From the NCBI RefSeq assembly GCF_027596085.1, contig NC_072466.1, positions 21,617,173 to 21,681,172 on the forward strand: a stretch of DNA of 64,000 bases, written 5' to 3'. The notes below the pieces were generated by a model. The model was given only the letters and a program-made list of their open reading frames with translations. It searched no databases and was not told the origin of the DNA. A program made the position numbers and the translations under genes. The stretch's first letter is position 1, and each line of letters starts with the position of its first letter. Origin of the DNA: Anoplopoma fimbria (taxonomy: Eukaryota; Chordata; Actinopteri; Perciformes; Anoplopomatidae). Positions 44,101 through 55,320 of the stretch are shown piece after piece.

Positions 44101-47100
44101 GAGTTGTTAAGTGGATGAATTCAACTTTTAAGAAGGGGCAAAGTAAACACTTTAAAGTGCTTTCCAGTAGGCCTTAACCACCTCTTAGAAATATTATTCA
44201 TTCATATTTGAATTACACAGTGCTGCAATTATTAAGGAATCCTGAATGAGGAATTCTGGGCTGAACCGATAAGTAAAAACATGAAAAAACTTTCAAAAAC
44301 AGTCTTACTGCAAATGTCCCTGCTGCGGGACTAATAAAGGATTATCTTGTCTTATCTTACTCATGACTTGAGTCTCAATGGTTCTTATCTTGTGTGACGG
44401 TCCACGCAGCCATGAAGACTACACATTACCCAGCTCTGGTCAAGCTGATAACATTTTTAGCAATGTTGACTTGGGTGCATGTGCCTGCACCAGCCCGTAT
44501 AATCAACCGTCTCTCTGTGCTCTCCTCCCAGTGCCCAGCAGGATGCGGTCTTTGAACTGGTCTCCATGTCCTTCAACGTAGCCCTCTGGTACACCAAGTT
44601 TGCCTCGAGACTAGCAGGGAAAGAAAAGTATGTGCTTTTTTTTTTTGTATTGTTGCACTCATTTATGTTAAATCAGTCATATATTGATTAGTCCAAATAA
44701 AAAAAATTATACATTGCTTTGTTACTATGCTGAATATTTGCTACTGTCATGTTTTCCTGTTCTACAGCGTGACAGAGGCTGAAGCGAAAGATGTTCACCG
44801 GAGCCTGAAAGTGGCTGCTGGTATATTTAAAACCCTCAAGGTGAGGTACATCCACAGAAAAGTCAAGTCTTCCTAAAGCCCTTTTTTCTACTGGACACAA
44901 AACCCATTAACATTCACTTACATCTGGCTATTGTCTTTAGTGGGAAAGGTCACAATCGCCATTCATTCACAGGATAAATGACTCTGCAGTAGTCACAGGT
45001 ATTAATCGGTTTCAGCTCTGAGGGCAGTGATGGAAACATTACATCCCGATGCAATGCTATGTGACACGTTGAAGTGAATATATCAATAAAATAAGAAAGG
45101 ATTTGGAAAATTATTGTAATTTATTGATGTACAAAACATGCAATTAATATTCTCTTCTAAAAGCCACCAGATTCCAGTTAAACAACAGAGACTTGTCTAA
45201 CTGGACACTGAAACACTCTGCAGAATCAAAATATAACTCATCAAAACCATCTTTTTTAGTTCTTACACTGTTCCAACAATCGCCAACTCTTGTTTGGTAG
45301 AAATAATCCTTTAATCACAGAGTTAGATGTGAAAAAGAGACGCCCGTTATTGTGCTCCTCAAAGCTAACAGAGACCATTGACAGAAACAGTCATTTTACC
45401 TCGCCGATCGTTGTAAAACACATACCAACTAGACAGAAACAAAGTTAGGATAATCAAACCTGTCTTGGTTGGTTTTTCCACTGTTCCAACAATCACCAGC
45501 TCTGGTTTGAGAGTAAATAAAACAGATATAAAAAATAAGTATCCAACGTAACATTTACTGTTTACTAACCCTGTTTTCGTGCTACTCTATTGACAATTTA
45601 TACCCCCATTACTGGCTATTTTTAGCGTGTTTGCCTTTGATTGGCAGAAAAAGGTTATTATTATAATTAGCTATCATGGAGCTGTGGGTCCTGGATGTTT
45701 TGGTACTGTGATTGCAATTTACCCCCAATTTAGGGAGATTTAGTTGTTATACAGTACCAGTCAAAAGTTTGGACACACCTTCTCATTCAATGGTTTTTCT
45801 TTATTTTTATTTTTATTTTTTTCTACATTGTAGATTAATATTGAAGACATCTAAACTATGAAGGAACTCATATGGAATTATGTGGTAAACAAAGAAATGC
45901 TCAACAAACCAGAATATGTTTTATATTTTAGATTCTTCAAAGTAGTTGAATGAGAAGGTGTGTCCAAACTTTTGACTGGTACTGTACATAACAGCTAAAT
46001 TCACCGTTCATTCATTTTTTTGTCACGAACTAGGCCTCTGTATTAATATTGTTTACTTTGATAACTTTTTGTTAATGCAGAGATAAGGAAAACACTTTTC
46101 CAGAGATTTCCTCTCAGTTTACACTGAATAAAGAACATCTTTTTTATTCCCCTCTTGTCCCCAACATGCCATTTTGCAAACAACTAACTGGTCTAAATCA
46201 AACTGTGAGGTGTGCCTCCCCAGTGGGGGGGTGCAGCATGTGAGGTTTTTGCCTCAAACAACGTCAACTCTTGTTCCTTTACTTCGGCTGAAGCACACAA
46301 GCCTCGGGTCACATTGATACAGTCTCTCACTACACAATGCAAAAGCAAAAACAATGCATATATAAAAGAAGAATACATTCATAACTCAAAAACTGACACA
46401 CATTTTCTGACCTGTTCCATCAGGAGGTCCACATCCCTCGTCTCATCACCCCAGCCGAAAAGGGCAGAGACCTGGAGCCCCGGGCGATCGATGCATACAT
46501 CATCCAGTGCCAAGCGGAGGCACAGGAAGGTAACCAGCAGATCTAAAGTCAAGACAGAATGGCCCCTTAAGGAGCAATACATCTGATCTTAAACACTGTA
46601 TCATATACTGAAATAATACAATCAGAATATTAATAGTTGTACAAGGTAAGGATTTTCTAAGACAAAATAATTCTTGAGGTAATCTTGTGTTATAAAAGAA
46701 CTATAACCTATAACCAATGTCTTCTTTGAGTTTGTATAAAAATATATATGGAGATATGACAAAAAAGAGGATTACAGATCTGGAATCAGTACTTAAAGAG
46801 TGATCTTCCCAATGACAGTAGAAACTCATGGGAATGAGTAGTATCACATCTAGATTGATTCTTAATCATTGTGGTTCTTTACCATCTCTTTCTCTTTCTT
46901 ACAGTGACGATTGCCAGAGCGATTGAACTGAAGCACAACGCCACACTCATCGCAGCGTTGGCTTTTGAGACGGCAAACTTCTATCAAAAAGCTGGTCGGT
47001 ATTTTAGGCACTTGTGATTTTGGAAATGTCAGTTAAAAGTATTACAGCGCTCATTCAATTTATACGTTTCTTACTTTACTACATGTTAGTTTTGTGTAAA

Positions 47101-50100
47101 ACACTGCGTAATAGCCAGAGCTGTTATTTTTACCTTGTTGACATGGTTCACACTGTGCAGCACGGAACAGTATTATGCACAAGTAAGGGGGCCGTTCACG
47201 TGTCACATGTCACATGTCAAATGATGTGTGGAAAACGTCAGCCGTGCCGCCATTCATCTTTTTATCCAAGGTGCTTGGGCGGGTTGCGCTATCGTCATCC
47301 ATGCCGTTACTAAGCAACCAAATCCTGCCCGTTGCGATGGCGCTGATGTTGCGGTAATTTAGCAGGAAGCCTCGCTGACTGTCCAGCACTGTAAATCCTC
47401 TCACATAAGCTTTGCCGCTCGATTTGTCTGGATGACCTTTTAACAGAATGTTGTTACGTCTTTGGACTGAACCTGTGAAGCAGGTACAATTGTCCTTGTT
47501 ACCTGCAACTTCAGTTTCTGAAAAGTTAAGCTATTGTGTCTTAAACTTTCATTCTCTCTACTGGCCAACAGAGGCCACTCCTCTATTAACAAAAATAAGT
47601 CAGATTGTATAGAAGTTTATGAGACAATGACCCTACTTCTCTCTTGATTTATTACCTCAGTAAACATTGTAAACATGAGTTTAGGCTAGCCTCGCTAGTC
47701 TATGGCCACAGATGGTAAAGATCTATGTAGCTCTGCACTAAAATGAGTAACTTCTCTAATTATTTTACAATTTTTATCTTGGAGGTAGCCTTGAAAAAAA
47801 AGGGGGGGTAACATGTGCGCCGCGTCAGTGTCGAGTTTTGCTTACAATGGATCTGAGGGCGCAAAAACCAGCCCCTACTTTACAACTGTGTGTAATGCAA
47901 CACGGGCATGGAGAGCAGTGAGAGCATGATCAGCTGTGACGTTATCATAACGCAGAATATAATAAATCTGGATTCAAGGCTCACTCACCTGGGACCCAGG
48001 AAAAAAATGAATAGTTTTTTACATGTGACCTTTGTTTCTGCTAGTCAGGCAAGAGATTTGCTTTAAACTACTTAGGGTTTAAAAAAAAAAAGCTTGGTGG
48101 CCCCGTACTCGGCCTGCACACCCCATGTGGTGGTGTACATGAAATGGTAATAACATGAAATGCATATCAGTCACAGATACAGTGCTAAAGCCATAATCAT
48201 TCTACAACAGGGTTAATAAAAGTCAGTATCTCTGTCCACAGACCACACGTTGAACACCTTGGAGCCAGACTGCAGTAGCAAATGGAGGAAGTACTTTCAG
48301 CTGAAGCAGCACTTTTACATGGCTTATGTAAGTTCATGCATATCCTAATTTAGTTTTCCTTTTGTTCATGTAAAGGACCCTTACTAAGCAAACGTGCCTT
48401 GGATGAAACCTACTCTTCTTCACAAAGACAGAATAAAAATGACAAATCAGACTCCCAGTCATACTTACTACTATTAACTGTGTCTACAGGCGTACTGCTA
48501 TCATGGACAGACGCTGCTGGCGAGTGACAAGTGCGGTGAGGCTATACGATCTCTCCAGGAGGCGGAAAAGTGTATGTATATCTGTATCTTGGATTTATTT
48601 ATTTAATTTAAATCTATTGTTGCACCTAAAATTTTTAATTTTAACCACATATGAATGTATTTGTACATGTGTTTACAGTATCCGTTTATGTGTTAAATCA
48701 GCGTGAAGCACAGGTTTATGTTTTTCATTCATTTGTAAATTGTTGTGCATTTATTCATGGAAAGAAAATCATTTTTCTTTGGCATTATTTTTCTGCACTC
48801 ATTGTGTCTGCACAATGCCAGAATAGGTTCATGTAACATACATACAGTACATTATCTACAGTATGTAATCATGAATGCACGTATTGTTTAGGTCAATTTC
48901 TCTTGGTTAAGTAAGTTATGCAAAATAGAGTTAGAGTTGAAAGTACGCAGTAATGCTACTGTTAGTACTTAGAGAGTATATTTTAAGCTCATTTGAGTTC
49001 AGTCACATGTAGTTGAAGCATAATGAATTATTTGCATATCGGTCGTTACACAGGTGTTTCCTGTGTGTTTGTTTCCTGTCCCACTTTAATCCTCCTTGCT
49101 GTACTGTCTCGGTTGTTCCCTTTTGTATTTACATGAAGACGTCTCTGTTTAGGTTACTCCCATGCCGAGGCGCTGTGTAAAGAGTATCGTCAGACCAAAG
49201 GGCCCGGCACCACGGCCAAACCCTCGGAGCAGCTGTTCTTCCTCAAACTGGGCGGTCTCATTAAGATCACACTGGAGAAGTGCCAGAGAGAAAATGGCTT
49301 CATGTGAGTGCACGGATGCACGTGGACATATTTAGTGTATACGTTGTTGTTCTTAAGTGGAAACCTCTACAAACGGTCATGTTTTAGTGGAAGCGTTTGA
49401 GGGCAGAATTTAATAATGGTGCACATGGCATTTCATATGAAAGTCAACAGTCTTTAGTTGCATAAACATATTGTATCCCTTCCAGCTGTTACATGTTTGG
49501 TGGCTCAACAGGTCTATCTGCAACACTAAAGCCTCTGTGATATTGCTCTAAGCGGCAGAGACCGACAATATCAAAACTACAAAAATGTCAGGTGTTTATT
49601 TGTAACTTTGCCACACATTTCCTCAGATACTTCCACAAGGTCCCAGTCGAGGCGCCCCAGCTGGAGTTGAAGGCGAGTTACGGCCTGGCCGAGCCAATCC
49701 CCTTCGAGCTGCCGCCCCTTAGTGAGCAGTGCACTCCTGAAGTCTATGCCACCTTTGACCTGACCAAGGGAGCCAAAAATGACAAGGTACTGCCGCTCAC
49801 CGCAAAGTTTATCCTAACATAGGCCGGATGACAGCAAGCACAAACACATGATGAAGTCTTTGTTCTGAAGAAAACCGTATTAATAGTTACCTCTTCCCAG
49901 TTGTAAACCTGGGAGGAGTGTGCGTCTGTCTGTCCATGGCTCATCTTGCACACTACTGGACCCGTCAGCCTAATATCTACTAGGAATTGTTCATGTCCAG
50001 ATTTGCTTGATTCCGGTCTTCATATCTTTTGTTGTCTCTCTCTCTGTCCCCCTCATTTCTACACTCTCCTCTTGCAAATCGAGAGCAGCACATTCTGCTC

Positions 50101-50487
50101 TGCCTGGGTTAAGAAATGTAGTTAAATAAAAGTTATTCAGTGGCTTTTCATTGGGCATCAACCTCAAGTTTACGTGTTTATTGTCGGGAAAATAGATTGA
50201 TGCGTAAAGCACTTCGGGAGGGGGTTACGCCTGGGAGACGCACCATAGACGCAATAGACATCTGCATGGATCAAAATTAAATCAAATCTGTTGCGTATAA
50301 AAAAAGAGTTGCTCGCGGTCTAGACATTCAATGCACTTCTCTGGTTTACGTTAAATGGTCCAGGCTGAGTTCCTTCACATTTGTGTTATTTGTTGCTTTT
50401 CAGGCCAAACCCAAGGAGGAGGAGGTGAAACCAGTGAAGGAGCCAGATCTGAAGCCTCAGAAGGACACAGGATGTGTCCTCTCCTAA
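41189..50487 (+). CDS. brox: BRO1 domain- and CAAX motif-containing protein (Brox), 12 coding exons
   Basis: Coding exons: 41189-41289, 42105-42211, 43938-44034, 44532-44627, 44768-44840, 46424-46529, 46905-46994, 48242-48327, 48490-48571, 49153-49303, 49627-49786, 50404-50487. They sum to 1233 nt, 410 residues plus stop (human 411), with every junction in phase and GT-AG; the donor after 46994 (GTCGGT) is weak. The protein starts [20 protein letters not shown]. It keeps [68 protein letters not shown] and [11 protein letters not shown] of the BRO1 domain. It ends in a charged [19 protein letters not shown] linker and a CVLS CAAX box predicted to be farnesylated (human CYIS). Family knowledge: binds ESCRT-III CHMP4 and acts at membranes, including the nuclear envelope. 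Introns hold several mobile elements, listed separately. Confidence 0.96.
41432..41947 (-). mobile_element. composite repeat with tRNA-SINE, copy B (brox intron)
   Basis: Near-identical to 20145-20695, with about 35 bp less in the SINE body. It is preceded by (ACATT)n, so it may have inserted into an L2 tail. It lies in the intron between the first two coding exons of brox. Confidence 0.8.
42420..43070. repeat. dispersed fish repeat in brox intron
   Basis: Starts with an AATAAT run and 'cttatttatatagcacctta'. It continues with 'tctcctcaggcaggtcgttt', 'tttggaacagccagaagggc' and 'caaggagccaatgaagagaa', words of a common interspersed fish element. No class assigned and no intact coding frame. 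Confidence 0.6.
43265..43865. repeat. dispersed repeat in brox intron bounded by 'cctccgcc' and 'ctggcggag'
   Basis: It begins 'ataacctccgccagaggatc' and closes near 'cacacctggcggagac', suggesting short inverted ends. The internal part matches 9440-9800. Unclassified; could be a non-autonomous element. Confidence 0.5.
44300..44356 (+). repeat. SINE/LINE 3' tail remnant in brox intron
   Basis: Contains 'tgcgggactaataaaggatt' followed by a TTATC repeat, matching the end of the SINE at 31787-32023. Only the tail remains. Confidence 0.5.
45752..45984. mobile_element. non-autonomous Tc1/mariner-type element (MITE) in brox intron
   Basis: 233 bp with perfect 39-bp terminal inverted repeats (45752-45790 and 45946-45984) starting 'cagtaccagtcaaaagtttg'. 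It is flanked by a TA duplication on each side (45750-45751 and 45985-45986). No transposase frame. The perfect ends suggest fairly recent mobilisation by a related autonomous element. Confidence 0.92.
47560..47690 (+). repeat. dispersed repeat family, copy 3 (brox intron)
   Basis: Shares 'agaagtttatgagacaatga' and 'gtaaacatgagttta' with the blocks at 25.8-26.0 and 4.1-4.4 kb. A partial copy lying in the brox intron 46995-48241. Confidence 0.55.
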
Positions 50488-53195
50488 ACCATCCACTTAC
50501 AGCCCCCTCATGCTTTAGTACCATCTATTGTAATGATGGCATCCATACTTCTTGTACATATATTCTTTTTCATCCGTGATGTTTTACGTTTCTGCTGAAA
50601 CGTGCGTAGTGCATTCAGGTCTGACAGCCGTTAGCGGCTCACAGCTGCTCATTCAGTCAACCTTAAACATTTTTGAAAAGATGGGAAGTAATTACATGTC
50701 AGCTAAAATGATAACTTCTAAAGACGGTCTTTACGTGACGGAATTTAAAGTACATCAATTCTAAATAAGCCTCATTGGTGAAGCAGTCTTATAATGGTGC
50801 CTTTGGCTGCAATGTTAACCTCCTCACTGCGGCCTCTTACAGAAGAAGTGTCTGCTTTTAACCGTTTTTGGCACCGGAGCGATCTGGCCTGATTTTAGAT
50901 GACTCAGATAATAGAAATAAAACACGCTGGATCTAAACAAAAAAATGCAGCAGCAGCATCAGAAAATAATGTATCCCCTCTACATAGAATACATGATGCA
51001 ACCCTCCAGAATTAACAACTGCAGGAAACTTGAATTCCCACAGTCGGCCTCTACGATCTGCCTGCATTTCAAGCTGAGATTAAAACACACTCATGATAAT
51101 CAACAGGGTTTAAATGTAAATCAGTAATGGACAAACAAAAAACCAACAAAACCGCATGCGTCATCGTTGGCCGTTTTGTTTGTTTTAGATGTTGCAGTTT
51201 ACAATCAGTACTTTATTTAGTCACATGTACTGTAGTTCTTTTTGCACACAACATAGCTGATTTTTTTGTTGTTGTTTTTTTACTTCTACTATTCATATAG
51301 GAAAACTTTTATTACTGGGATCATTCTTCAACATGTGTAGGGATTCTGTGTAGTTCATAATTTATTTCTATTGTTCTGTAATATTTTAGTTTGAAACACT
51401 TACATCAGCATATACAATTCTGTGTGGCTCATGTTTTCAGTGTGGTTGATTTTCATTTTTCCTGTTTCAGTGGATGTACCAGACCACCCACTGATACATT
51501 TATGGTCAAACTGCTTAAAGTGTTGAGTTGCTGAGAGAGTGCTTCTGTCAACAGTTGACACAATGTATGTAGTATGTACTGTACATTTATGGAGTGTTTT
51601 CCCCTTCCTTATAGATAGAGATCGGGGCATGAGCAGTATCAAATCACACAAACATTCATGTCTAAAGTTATCTTATGTGCTGCTGCCTCACAGAACATTC
51701 TCCCACAGTTAAAGCGTAACTATGGTTTTCTGAAAACTTTGTAAAAACTGTAATATACTGCTCTCCTGAACTCATTTGTGCCCCTACATGTATATTAGCT
51801 CCCCTGAGCTTGACTCTAACGGCAGTGAAAATCCGAGTCAAAATCAAGTGCTGTCTCACTAAATTTAGTTTTAGCACATTGTAACACCTTTGCACTTTAT
51901 ATTCAGCTGTGCAGGAAGTTCAGTGTGGATCAGATGGAAATATAACGGCTAAGGCATAAAACCATTGTTCAATATACCTGAAACGGCAGATTTTAAATAA
52001 GTAGAAATAAACCAACACTAATCCTTTGTTCTGTTCAAGGCAAACTGTTTATTAAAAGGGTGTGTCAGATCACCATTACAGTGTACACCCTCCTGTAGCT
52101 CATTATTCCTCCTCCGACGGTGTCCGTCATGTAAAATGTATTTCTAAAGGTATTAAATCATCCATAGAAGATAATTCTTCCACATCTTGTGCTCATGTAT
52201 GTCACCATGATTTAAGCATCATCCCTTTTTGTTGCACAAGGATTTAACAAAGAACAAAACCTACAACAATAATAAATGCTGGTTGTGTATTTCTTAAACT
52301 GCTGTATTGTCAAACTGGGATTAATATTACACCAAAGGGGAATAGTGTTCTGTGAATATACTAACAATATCTCATTCATATATTAATAGCATACTATCCT
52401 AATAACACTTTTTATTTAATAAAAATATAATATTGATTTACACTAATTATTCCAATTATTATACAGATGCGTCTGGGAGATGTCCGTGTTTTGTCTTACA
52501 ACTTAAACCCCTTCACTGTGTTTTCAGTAAGTGAAGTCAAAATTGGGGCTATTTTCACTCTTATTTGCTGCTAATTCAAACAGCTGTCTAATAATAATAA
52601 ATATATGGCTCTCCGGATGAGCACCCCAACCCCAAGATCTTTCTAGAGCTTCTCATCAACACCCACAATTTATTTTTAAATTTTCATCCTTGAGCTGGTT
52701 TGGCTCCGCTTTGCTGCTATCTGTCGCAGAATTTAAATACATTTTACATTTAAATTCGTTCGGCAGGACACATCCAAAAATAGAGGTTTCCTGGATTTGA
52801 ATATTTTTACCGGCAGGTATACATCATGTAGAAATGAGTGACGTTGATGTTTTATCTGACATTCCGGCCAGCTGAAGGGACAAATAGAAGTGGTTTAAAT
52901 GGCTAAAATTGAGAATAAACTCGCAATCAACACAGTGGAACAAGCCCAGCCTCCTCAAACCAAAGAATGAAACTGATTGCCTCACACTGACGGCTCTCTA
53001 AATACTTGCCCGTGATAAGGTGTGTGCTGCTGTATTTAGGTGTCTCAGGTATCAAGTGTGATTCTGTATCCTGTAGTTGTTTTTTTCCACAAAGCAGAGT
53101 CGGCGTGGACGGACACACAGCACAGCTGTGACACCAGAAAAAACATTGACGGTGTGTTGCATTTGGAGCGACAAAAAAAGAGAGACCTATGAAGA
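50488..53195. other. brox 3' UTR and brox-fam177 intergenic region
   Basis: AATAAA occurs at 50916-50921 and 52006-52011; either could end the brox transcript. The remainder is AT-rich with no exon or repeat I recognise. The fam177 promoter should lie just upstream of 53196. Confidence 0.45.
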
Positions 53196-54334
53196 ATGAA
53201 CAACAGTCACCAGGAAGTAAGTGTTGTAATAATGAGGCAAGACAAACAGACATGTCAGCTTAGGCTGTGCTCAGTAACAGCAAAGGTTAACTTTTAACAG
53301 CTTGTGTGTGACTTGTGGTAAATCTTTTGTCTGGTAGCCTGTTAAAAAAAGCCTATAAAATGACAAAATGATGAACACAGCATAATGTGACACAGACGAC
53401 GTGTTAATACAAACAAAAGCGTCTTTAAAGACATGTTTGATCTGTCAGTCGTCACCAGACATACAGGAGAACCAGTTTGGGAGTCCTGCCCTGTCCAAAC
53501 AGAGGAGGATCATCCACTTCTCCAGCGGTGAAACTCTGGAGCAGGAAGACAGTGAGGAGGAGGAGGAGGAAGAGGAGCAGTCATCAAACAGGCCTCCATT
53601 CAGGGAACCTGCAGAGAGGGTTGGACACATTAAAGAAAATGTTAAATCTAATATGAATACATGTCATCTGTTTTATTTTTCTGTCACTTCTTTCTCAGAC
53701 TAGGTTGTCATTCAAGAATGTGGCCATTCTAGTTGGGAGGCTTTCACTACTGAGTACGCAACATGATCATTAAATACATTTCAAGAGCACTAAATCAACA
53801 ATAAGCCCAAATTCTTGCTATGGATAAAGTCTAACCTAATATGCCATCGTCATCAAAATATAGCTTGTGATTTCCTTGGAGAGAGACTATCTGGCGCACT
53901 AGGACTGAATGCGGCCAAATACCAGTATGCCATAGACCAACATCAACGCGACCACAAGGTAATGTAAAATTCCAGAGCGAGAAACAAGCATACTGTTACA
54001 AGACACTTCTTGTACAGTTGTAGTGTGACAGGAAATGGGATGAAATTACCCAGTCTCTCAATAACACACTGACAGCCCTTTGGGTGGTTATTTCCTTGTA
54101 TCTCATTTTGCATTTCCTGTGTCTCACGCATAGACAACAAGAAGCCAGGCCGAGGACAACCTCGTGGAAGGACGGGCAGAGACGATACATCTCCCCTCTG
54201 GAGGGGGTCGGGGTCAGTACGGAGCTACAGGAGAAGCAGGCCGCCCTGCTGACCCCCAGGCCAGCTGTGAAGAGAAACACATGGACAGAAGTGAAGGACG
54301 TCACAACAGAGCCTATCAAGCAGATGAGGATTAA
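53196..54334 (+). CDS. fam177b: FAM177 family protein, five coding exons (probable fam177b)
   Basis: Exons 53196-53216, 53449-53619, 53699-53753, 53864-53958 and 54134-54334 total 543 nt, 180 residues plus stop, with consistent phases. The family signature is RRIIHFSSGETLEQEDSEEE (26-45), an acidic tail to that block, a short hydrophobic segment VAILVGRLSLL, then CDFLGERLSGALGLNAAKYQ (84-103) and YAID. The C-terminal exon is polar and poorly conserved. The function of FAM177 proteins is not established. Being next to brox on the same strand as in human 1q41 supports fam177b over fam177a1. Weak points: the exon 2 donor is GTTGGA, and an ATG at 53189 in another phase is an alternative start that would not join exon 2 in frame. 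The AATAAA at 54339-54344 begins only 5 bases after the stop, so the real poly(A) site is probably further on, near or beyond the gap. Confidence 0.85.
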
Positions 54335-54473
54335 TTGAAATAAAACTGAAAAAGAGGAAAAGCAAAGAAATGAGTTTTTTATGTGAAAGTTCTTGTTTAA
54401 AGTGCACTGAGTAACAAATAATGCAATCAGGCTTGCTTAAATGATACATATATGACATAATTTTTCATGGCTA

Positions 54474-54573
54474 NNNNNNNNNNNNNNNNNNNNNNNNNNN
54501 NNNNNNNNNNNNNNNNNNNNNNNNNNNNNNNNNNNNNNNNNNNNNNNNNNNNNNNNNNNNNNNNNNNNNNNNN
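54474..54573. other. assembly gap (100 N)
   Basis: Exactly 100 undetermined bases, the conventional placeholder for a gap of unknown size. It lies between fam177 and the orphan 3' UTR copy, so a gene could be missing here. Confidence 0.99.
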
Positions 54574-54989
54574 ACTCTCATTTTTTGGTGTATCTTTGGT
54601 AGTTCATCTTTTTACCCTGGCAGCTTCTCATTTCTCAGTTAGTTTGGTTCTGAGTGAGTTCAAACAGAACACATCTGTATTAGATGTTAGAGATGTTATT
54701 ATAGTTGCAAACCAAATGTTTAAATGAGTCTGCAGAGTCACAATAAAGGTGCATTTCAATAAAGAAAGTGTGTGTGTGTGTGTTCGTGTTCGTGTTCTGC
54801 CTGTTTGTAATGGATGCGTCTTCCTCAAAGTCCTGCCAAGAACACAGGTGTTTATCCTCTTCAGAGAAGGTGTGACTCACACAGAAGTGATTAAAACACT
54901 TCATGGTACAAGAAACTGTTGTTTTAAACACTGTTAATGAATTATTTCATTTTAAAGCTATATGTCACTTTTTCTGCACATGAATCATA
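54574..54989. other. non-coding; poly(A) signals and a short local duplication
   Basis: AATAAA occurs at 54742-54747 and 54758-54763, followed by a GT run, a good poly(A) context for a transcript entering from the gap. The segment 'cttcctcaaagtcctgcc' near 54821 recurs near 55892. No exon recognised. Confidence 0.4.
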
Positions 54990-55320
54990 AAGCCTGAGAA
55001 AAGCCTTTTTCATGGTAGCAGAGCTGAGAATTCTCAACACCAACAATGATGTTAAATCATTTTGGTGATGGGTTCTTTCACTTTTTTTCATTATAAAACA
55101 ATGTGATTTTTATATTACAGTTATACTACTGGTATGATCACAAAGCATCAATATTATATGATTTATTCTGTTAAGCCTGAAGTCAATGAAATCAATCAAA
55201 CTATTTCATAATTCTTCAGACTCTCTATAGACTTCACTCCGAGAGTTTTCATGTGTTTTCATCACCTCAGTATCATCAATGTTATCATGCTGACAAATCA
55301 TTAATCAAACTGCAAAACAA
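54990..55320 (+). pseudogene. orphan copy of the beta-prism repeat gene's 3' end
   Basis: Colinear with the stop-codon region and 3' UTR of the gene at 57369-58247. Shared words include 'agcagagctgagaattc' (minor differences), 'aaaacaatgtgat', 'aatgaaatcaatcaaactat', 'gagagttttcat' and 'tcatcaatgttatcatg'. They occur here within 330 bp and in 58262-58882 in the same order. A TGA near 54992 sits where the paralogue stops, but the sequence just upstream shows no related coding frame. So a tandem duplicate has lost its coding part, or the coding part is in or misplaced around the nearby gap. Confidence 0.6.

Noticed and set aside
47210..47404. Minus-strand open frame in a brox intron
   Set aside because: No homology recognised; intronic background.
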